DNA from: Mesorhizobium sp. B2-1-1
GTDB lineage: Bacteria > Pseudomonadota > Alphaproteobacteria > Rhizobiales > Rhizobiaceae
Length of the DNA: 64,000 nt
Direction: 5' to 3'
Assembly: GCF_006442975.2 (NCBI RefSeq)
Contig: NZ_CP083954.1
Span: forward strand, 558,001-622,000
Shown in pieces: positions 59,484 to 64,000 of this stretch. Under the pieces are notes generated by a model. The model saw nothing but the letters and a program-made list of their open reading frames with translations. It was not told where the DNA came from and ran no database searches. Position 1 is the stretch's first letter; every line of letters starts with the position of its first letter. A program made the translations under genes and the position numbers.

Positions 59484-60388
59484 GCCCGGCCCCTTTGCGT
59501 CGGATCGAGGATGTCGCGCAGCGCGTCGCCGATGAGGTTGAAGGCCAGCGCCAGCGCCAGGATCGCCGCACCCGGGAAGAACACCAGCCAGGGTGCCGCC
59601 TGGAAGTAGGTCTGGTTCTCGAAAATGATGTTGCCCCAGGACGCCGTCGGCGGCTGCACGCCGATGCCCAGGAAGGAAAGCGTCGCTTCCAGCAGCACCG
59701 TGGTCGAGATGCCGAGCGTGCCCCAGACGATGATGGTGGGCAGGAGATGCGGCAGGATGTGGCGAAACAGGATGCGCGGCGCGCTCGCCCCGATGGTGCG
59801 TTCGGCGTCGATGAACTCGCGTTCGGCGAGCGAAGAGGTTTCGGTGTAGATGACGCGCGCGGTCTGCACCCAGTTGACCAGCGCGATGACGAGAGCGACG
59901 ATCCAAAGACTTGGCTCGAACACGGCCGCGAGACAAATGGCGAGCAGCAATGCCGGAAACGCCATCATCAGATCGGTGAAGCGCATGAGAGCACTGCCGA
60001 TCCAGCCGCGGAAATAACCCGCCGTGACGCCGACCAGCGTGCCGATCAACAGCGCCACGCCGTTGGCGGCGATGCCGATGATCAGCGAGGTGCGGGCGCC
60101 GTAGAGGATGCGGGTCAACAGGTCACGACCGAGCAGGTCGGTGCCCAGCCAGAATTTTGCGTCGGGCGGCAAGGGCGAGCCTTCCAGCGTCAGCCCGTCG
60201 AACATCTGCTCATTCGGGTTATAGCCGGTCAGCCATGGCGCGAGGATCGCGCCGGCAAGGACGATGGCGACGATGAACAGGCCGAGCAGCGCCAGGCGGC
60301 GTTTGACCAGCCGGCGCCAGACGCCGGCGCGCGGCTTGACCGGCATGCGTGCGGCCGCCGGGAGGTCAGGCGCGATAGGACTGGTCAT
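59480..60388 (-). CDS. Dipeptide-type ABC transporter permease (DppC-like)
   Basis: A 302-residue permease: N-terminal segment near 35-57, W-L-G-T-D-L-L-G-R-D-L-L motif of DppC near residue 82, EAA-like loop E-F-I-D-A-E-R-T-I-G-A near residue 195, and R-D-I-L-D-P-T-Q-R at the end. ATG 60388 is chosen for its GGAAGG Shine-Dalgarno; it lies within the 3' end of the antiterminator gene (23-base overlap). Confidence 0.92.
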   Translation of the reverse strand: MTSPIAPDLPAAARMPVKPRAGVWRRLVKRRLALLGLFIVAIVLAGAILAPWLTGYNPNEQMFDGLTLEGSPLPPDAKFWLGTDLLGRDLLTRILYGARTSLIIGIAANGVALLIGTLVGVTAGYFRGWIGSALMRFTDLMMAFPALLLAICLAAVFEPSLWIVALVIALVNWVQTARVIYTETSSLAEREFIDAERTIGASAPRILFRHILPHLLPTIIVWGTLGISTTVLLEATLSFLGIGVQPPTASWGNIIFENQTYFQAAPWLVFFPGAAILALALAFNLIGDALRDILDPTQRGRA

Positions 60389-60983
60389 CGCCGCCTTCCT
60401 CACCCGTTATTTCGTCACTCGTCATCGCCACGATGCGGCGCGCCGCATTCTCGACGCTGATCTGCCAGCTCATCGCCAGCGAGCGCAGCTGCGCATAGGC
60501 GCGATCGTCGTCGGCGCCTTTCGACAGTGCCGCGACCGCGCGCACGATGGTCTGGCGCTCGGCGACGCGCTGGCGCAGCGTGGCGATCTCGCCGGCTAAA
60601 TGTTTTCGCGCCTCGAAGCTCTGCCTTGCGATCAGCAGCGCGCTATAGACGCCGGCAGTGCCGACCGGCTTCAGGAGCTGCGCGTCGGCCTTGTGCGACA
60701 GCGCCCATTCGATGCGGCCGGGCGCCTCCGAACCGATCAGCGCCACCAGCGGCATCGGCGCCTCGCCGGCCTTCCACGGGAATTGCTCGTCGAAGCCGAG
60801 ATCGGCGTCGAAAAACACGAAATCAGCGGCCAGCGCTTCGGGCGGCAGTTCGGGCCAGCAGTCCACAGTGACCAGGCCGATGGCCGACAATTGCCTGGTG
60901 ATGGCCTGCACGGTCGGGTGCGGGCGATGCAGGATGAATGCCCTGGCGCCGCCGAGATTCGGGATGCGCGATGGCCTGGTCAC
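60366..60983 (-). CDS. amiR: AmiR/NasR-type ANTAR antitermination regulator
   Basis: A 205-residue protein with a receiver-like N-terminal domain lacking a normal phosphoacceptor site, a coiled-coil helix near residues 125-150 (L-A-G-E-I-A-T-L-R-Q-R-V-A-E-R), and a C-terminal ANTAR three-helix domain with A-Y-A-Q-L-R-S-L-A-M-S near residue 163. In Pseudomonas, AmiR binds nascent RNA to prevent termination and is held inactive by AmiC. Its ATG overlaps the AmiC-like stop (ATGA). Confidence 0.87.
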   Translation of the reverse strand: MTRPSRIPNLGGARAFILHRPHPTVQAITRQLSAIGLVTVDCWPELPPEALAADFVFFDADLGFDEQFPWKAGEAPMPLVALIGSEAPGRIEWALSHKADAQLLKPVGTAGVYSALLIARQSFEARKHLAGEIATLRQRVAERQTIVRAVAALSKGADDDRAYAQLRSLAMSWQISVENAARRIVAMTSDEITGEEGGDDQSYRA

Positions 60984-62086
60984 GACACCACCCTCAGGCG
61001 CGGCCGGCCGAATGTTTTGGCCGGGTCATAGCGCGACAGATACGGGTCCGGCGCGACCTCGTGCTGCCGGCTGACGACCTCGAAGAACCCGTCGGCGATC
61101 CGGCCAATGATCACGGGCAGCGTCGCGTGCTGGGAATGGGCGTCGATGGCGATCGGGCCGAGCCGGGTGGAGAAGCGCCGTTCGGCGAAAGCCTTGGAAA
61201 ATTCCGCCGGACCGGCGTCGGGATCCCGGGACAGGACGTCGGCCATCACTTGCACGGAGGCATAGGCGGAGGCCTCGAAGGAGGAGGCGAAGGCCGCCGG
61301 CCGAGGCGCGAAATACGGCCCGACCGACAAATGCCCCTTGCCGGTTTCGCCGATCGCCGGCAGTTCGCCCTCGGTGAGGTTGCAGGAGATGACCGGGCAG
61401 TTTTGCGGGCTGAAGGCCGGCTCCTCGGCGCCCAGGTCGCGGTAAGCCGCCAGGAAGGCGTAGGAGGAGGTGCCGATAAGATTATTCAGGACGAAATTCG
61501 GCCGCGTCGCCCTGATCTCGGCGATCAGCCGTGACACGTCGGTCTCGCCGATACGAAGATAGCGCTCGCCCAAGACCTTGCCGCCGGCATCCGCGATCAG
61601 GTCGCGCGCAACGCGGTTCATCTCCCAGCCCCAGATGTAGTTCGAGCCGAGCAGGAAGCCGTTGGCGCCGAAGCGGGGCACGACATGGGCCATCAGCGGC
61701 ACCAGATGCTGGTTTGGACAAGCGTGCATGTAGACGACGTGCTCGTTGGCCTCGAAGCCTTCATAGGGGCAGGCGTACCAGAGCATGCCGCCGGCTTTCT
61801 CCAGCACGGGAATGGTCTCCTTGCGGCTCCAGGAGGTGACGCAGCCGACCACGTGGCGGGCGCTGCTGGTCCTGAAGATGTCCTCGCACAGCGTCGCGTA
61901 GCGATCGGCATTGCTCTGTGGGTCACGCTCGACGGGCACCAGTTCGATACCCGAGGCGCGGTCGGCATTGATGTCGGCGATGGCGCGCATGGCGCCCATC
62001 CGGCACGCATCGGAGACGAGCTGGTAGCTTCCCGAGCGGGAATAGAGGATGCCGATCTCGATACGCCGTTTCAAACAGATCCCCAA
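60980..62086 (-). CDS. amiC: AmiC-like amide-sensing protein (periplasmic-binding fold, cytoplasmic)
   Basis: About 365 residues of the type-1 binding-protein fold close to AmiC and urea-binding proteins: I-E-I-G-I-L-Y-S-R-S-G near the start, C-P-Y-E-G-F-E near residue 106, and G-S-N-Y-I-W-G-W-E near residue 146. No signal peptide is present, so it is a cytoplasmic ligand sensor, as AmiC is. TTG 62086 and TTG 62074 are both possible starts; the latter has GGGGA in front. Immediately followed by the AmiR-like gene, indicating the sensor/antiterminator pair. Confidence 0.85.
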   Translation of the reverse strand: MGICLKRRIEIGILYSRSGSYQLVSDACRMGAMRAIADINADRASGIELVPVERDPQSNADRYATLCEDIFRTSSARHVVGCVTSWSRKETIPVLEKAGGMLWYACPYEGFEANEHVVYMHACPNQHLVPLMAHVVPRFGANGFLLGSNYIWGWEMNRVARDLIADAGGKVLGERYLRIGETDVSRLIAEIRATRPNFVLNNLIGTSSYAFLAAYRDLGAEEPAFSPQNCPVISCNLTEGELPAIGETGKGHLSVGPYFAPRPAAFASSFEASAYASVQVMADVLSRDPDAGPAEFSKAFAERRFSTRLGPIAIDAHSQHATLPVIIGRIADGFFEVVSRQHEVAPDPYLSRYDPAKTFGRPRLRVVS

Positions 62087-62201
62087 AATAACAATGCCCC
62101 GCAGCCACCGCCGGAGGGCGAGGCATACGAGGCATTCTTGCCGCCCGGCGATCAGGGCCGGTATTTTCAGCCTAAACTATTCCGTGCCACCACGCAGTCA
62201 A
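62087..62201 (-). promoter_or_regulatory. Promoter and leader of the amide operon
   Basis: On the minus strand TTGACT (62196-62201) and AGTTTA (62173-62178), 17 bases apart, make a plausible sigma-70 promoter. The leader of about 80 bases before amiC contains GC-rich inverted sequences, including GGCA-AGAA-TGCC, and a GCCCT...GGGGC stem just before a T-rich stretch, ahead of the start codon. This is where an ANTAR-controlled terminator would be expected; pairing was judged by eye. Confidence 0.45.
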
Positions 62202-62421
62202 GCGGGAAAGTGCAAGCGTTAGTTCAACCGCGGCGCTGCGGCCCGTTTGGCGCGGCGGCTAGGCTGCCGTGCTCGCCGTTCAGAAAATTTTGAGAGAATA
62301 TTCCGGGCTTCCGGGCGAACCGGGAACGCGGTTCTTTGATAATATCCCTAGAGTTTCTGATGATCTGGACAAGGCTTGGCGTTCCGCCCGGCTTGTGACT
62401 TCGCAACCGCAGAGATCCATC

Positions 62422-63276
62422 ATGTCCGATTTCAGGAACACCTTGTCGTCTTCCCTCTCGTCATATTTCAACCGCCGCGCGGGTCTTGGCTTGCTTTTCG
62501 CTTCGGCGGTCGCGGTCGCCGGGCTGATTGCGCCCAGCGCTTCGTTCGCCGAGGACAAGAAGGCGATCAAGGTCGGCATCATCAGCGGCGAGGACGAGGA
62601 TGTCTGGCGCGTCGTCGTCGCCCAGGCGGCGCAAAAGGGCCTCAGCATCGAAACCGTGGTCTTCAACGATTACACCCAGCCCAATGAGGCGCTGGAACGC
62701 GGCGAGATCGACGCCAATGCCTTCCAGCACCAGCCCTATCTCGACAACCAGATCAAGACACAGGGCTACCACATCGTGCGCGTCGGCTATACCGGCGTCT
62801 GGCCGATCGGCCTCTACTCCAAGAAATATACGAAGATCGCCGACCTGCCCGAGGGCGCGGTGATCGGCGTGCCGAACGATCCCTCCAATGAAGGCCGGGC
62901 GCTGCGCGTGCTGCAGAACGAGGGCGTGATTAAACTGAAGGACGGCACCGGCATTCTCGCCACCACCGCCGACATCGCGGAAAACCCGAAGAAGGTCGAG
63001 ATCAAGGAGCTTGACGCCGGCATTGTCGGCCGCTCCGTCGAGGATCTCGATGCCGCCGTGGTCAACACCGACTGGGCGCTGAAGAGCGGCCTGACACCGG
63101 AAAACCGTATCGCGCAGGAGCCTATCGCCGACAACCCCTACCGCAACTTCATCGCGGTCAAGGTTGGCAATGAGAACGAGCCCTGGGTGAAGACGCTGGT
63201 CGCCTCCTACCAGAACGAGGCGGTGAAAGCCGAGTTCGACAAGGTCTACAAGGGCACCGGCCTCAGCGCCTATTGA
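62422..63276 (+). CDS. metQ: MetQ/NlpA-family methionine-binding protein
   Basis: A 284-residue NlpA-family binding protein for D/L-methionine. N-terminal signal with hydrophobic core near residues 22-42, cleaved after S-F-A. There is no lipobox cysteine, so it is a free periplasmic rather than lipid-anchored form. Family stretches: [11 protein letters not shown] near residue 83, [11 protein letters not shown] near residue 98, and [11 protein letters not shown] near residue 152. ATG 62422 is chosen; the longer frame upstream lacks a signal peptide. Followed by metN. Confidence 0.92.
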   Translation: MSDFRNTLSSSLSSYFNRRAGLGLLFASAVAVAGLIAPSASFAEDKKAIKVGIISGEDEDVWRVVVAQAAQKGLSIETVVFNDYTQPNEALERGEIDANAFQHQPYLDNQIKTQGYHIVRVGYTGVWPIGLYSKKYTKIADLPEGAVIGVPNDPSNEGRALRVLQNEGVIKLKDGTGILATTADIAENPKKVEIKELDAGIVGRSVEDLDAAVVNTDWALKSGLTPENRIAQEPIADNPYRNFIAVKVGNENEPWVKTLVASYQNEAVKAEFDKVYKGTGLSAY

Positions 63277-63349
63277 GGCTGTTAGTGCATTTGATATGAA
63301 AAGGCGGTCCGCGCGGTGCGCGGGCCGCGATCGTATTCGGGATCCGCGC

Positions 63350-64000
63350 ATGAACCAGCATTTCTCAGCAACCGCAGAAGCCATGGAGGGCACAGGCCCA
63401 CCGCCGCAAGACGTGGTGCGGCTCGTCGACCTGAAGCGCCGCTTCGGCGCGACGGCGGCACTCGACGGCATTTCGCTGACGGCGCGCAAGGGGGAGATCC
63501 TCGGCATCATCGGACGCAGCGGCGCCGGCAAATCGACGCTGATCCGCTGCCTGAACGGACTGGAGCGGCCGGATTCCGGCGAGGTTTTCATCGAAGGCCG
63601 CGAGATCAGCCGGCTCGGCGAGCGCGACCTGCAGCCGCTGCGGCGGCGCATCGGCATGATCTTCCAGCATTTCAACCTTTTGTCGGCCAAGACCGTCGAG
63701 GACAATGTGGCGCTGCCGCTCAAGATCGAGGGCCGCCCGAAGGCGGAGCGGCTGCGCCGCGCCGCCGAACTGCTTGAACTGGTCGGCCTGTCGGAGAAGG
63801 CAAAGGCGTATCCGGCATCGCTGTCGGGCGGACAGAAGCAGCGCGTCGGCATCGCCAGGGCACTGGCCGCGCGGCCGGCGCTGCTGTTGTCGGATGAAGC
63901 CACCTCCGCGCTTGACCCGGAGACGACGCGGTCCATCCTCGCCTTGCTGAGGGACATCAACCGGCAGCTTGGCCTGACCATCCTTTTGATCACCCATGAG
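63350..64000 (+). CDS. metN: Methionine ABC transporter ATP-binding protein MetN, N-terminal part (gene cut by window edge)
   Basis: 217 codons are visible and the frame is open to the last base. Walker A is G-R-S-G-A-G-K-S near residues 55-62, Q-loop F-Q-H-F-N-L-L near 105, the signature L-S-G-G-Q-K-Q-R near 160, Walker B L-L-L-S-D-E-A near 183 and the H-loop T-H-E at the very end. F-Q-H-F-N-L-L and [10 protein letters not shown] are characteristic of MetN. The C-terminal ACT-like domain is out of view. It lies 73 bases after metQ and should couple with a MetI permease beyond the window. Confidence 0.93.
   Translation, partial: MNQHFSATAEAMEGTGPPPQDVVRLVDLKRRFGATAALDGISLTARKGEILGIIGRSGAGKSTLIRCLNGLERPDSGEVFIEGREISRLGERDLQPLRRRIGMIFQHFNLLSAKTVEDNVALPLKIEGRPKAERLRRAAELLELVGLSEKAKAYPASLSGGQKQRVGIARALAARPALLLSDEATSALDPETTRSILALLRDINRQLGLTILLITHE

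Noticed and set aside
62183..62189. TGGCACG on the minus strand as a sigma-54 -24 element for the amide operon
   Set aside because: The required GC at -12 (TTGC) is not present at the right distance; the overlapping TTGACT-N17-AGTTTA fits better.
62290..62421. Possible SAM riboswitch before metQ
   Set aside because: The leader has some pairing potential, but I could not find conserved SAM-I or SAM-II core sequences; a covariance-model search would be needed.

Overview
The window is GC-rich, densely coded chromosomal DNA from an alphaproteobacterium of the order Rhizobiales, most probably Mesorhizobium or a close relative. This is inferred from the block dapD / pyrimidine 5'-nucleotidase / argB / yihA / yidC / rnpA / rpmH lying in one order on the minus strand, from a DUF680-like small secreted protein of a kind known mainly from Mesorhizobium, from a DUF1127 protein, and from the many ABC importers paired with dedicated regulators. 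No CRISPR array, rRNA gene, integrase, transposase or phage gene is visible. One tRNA gene, tRNA-Arg(ACG), is present.

Layout. 0-5 kb: 3' end of a ketopantoate reductase gene, two DUF805 membrane proteins, dapD, a LOG-family protein, a HAD nucleotidase and a diguanylate cyclase; an 8-bp tandem repeat fills the gap between the convergent LOG and HAD genes. 5-13.5 kb: a small signal-bearing protein coupled to a GMC oxidoreductase; an amino-acid ABC importer with an amine/amino-acid oxidase and a divergent Lrp regulator; phenylalanine hydroxylase with its own divergent Lrp regulator; a RidA protein. 13.5-19 kb: argB, an amidase, an ECF sigma/anti-sigma pair, a fasciclin protein and a Tat-exported MsrB. 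19-24 kb: an EmrAB-type efflux pair with a divergent TetR regulator and clear operators, yihA, and a hexapeptide acetyltransferase. 24-28.7 kb: yidC-rnpA-rpmH, an orphan histidine kinase, tRNA-Arg.

28.7-47.4 kb is accessory in character: a second EmrAB-type efflux pair under a LysR regulator, a run of small poorly known proteins, an avidin-family protein, a multicopper-oxidase remnant, a TetR-controlled secreted protein, an arsenic operon in which arsC is reduced to its first 31 codons, an epoxide hydrolase, and a LysR-flanked MFS/alcohol dehydrogenase/cupin/carboxymuconolactone-decarboxylase cluster.

47.4-64 kb is a run of importers. A GntR regulator diverges from a polyamine-type ABC system that ends in a gamma-glutamyltransferase. 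Next comes a seven-gene minus-strand operon reading AmiC-like sensor, AmiR-like ANTAR antiterminator, DppC, DppB, DppA, formamidase, DppDF, which looks like an amide-sensing uptake and hydrolysis system. The window ends with metQ and the start of metN.

The least expected signals are a 48-bp inverted regulatory element on both sides of the first lysR gene (also in front of the DUF680-like gene), matched TetR operator pairs at two loci, the avidin-like protein, the arsC remnant, and the AmiC/AmiR-Dpp-formamidase operon. Functions are read from motifs and family knowledge; no database search was possible.
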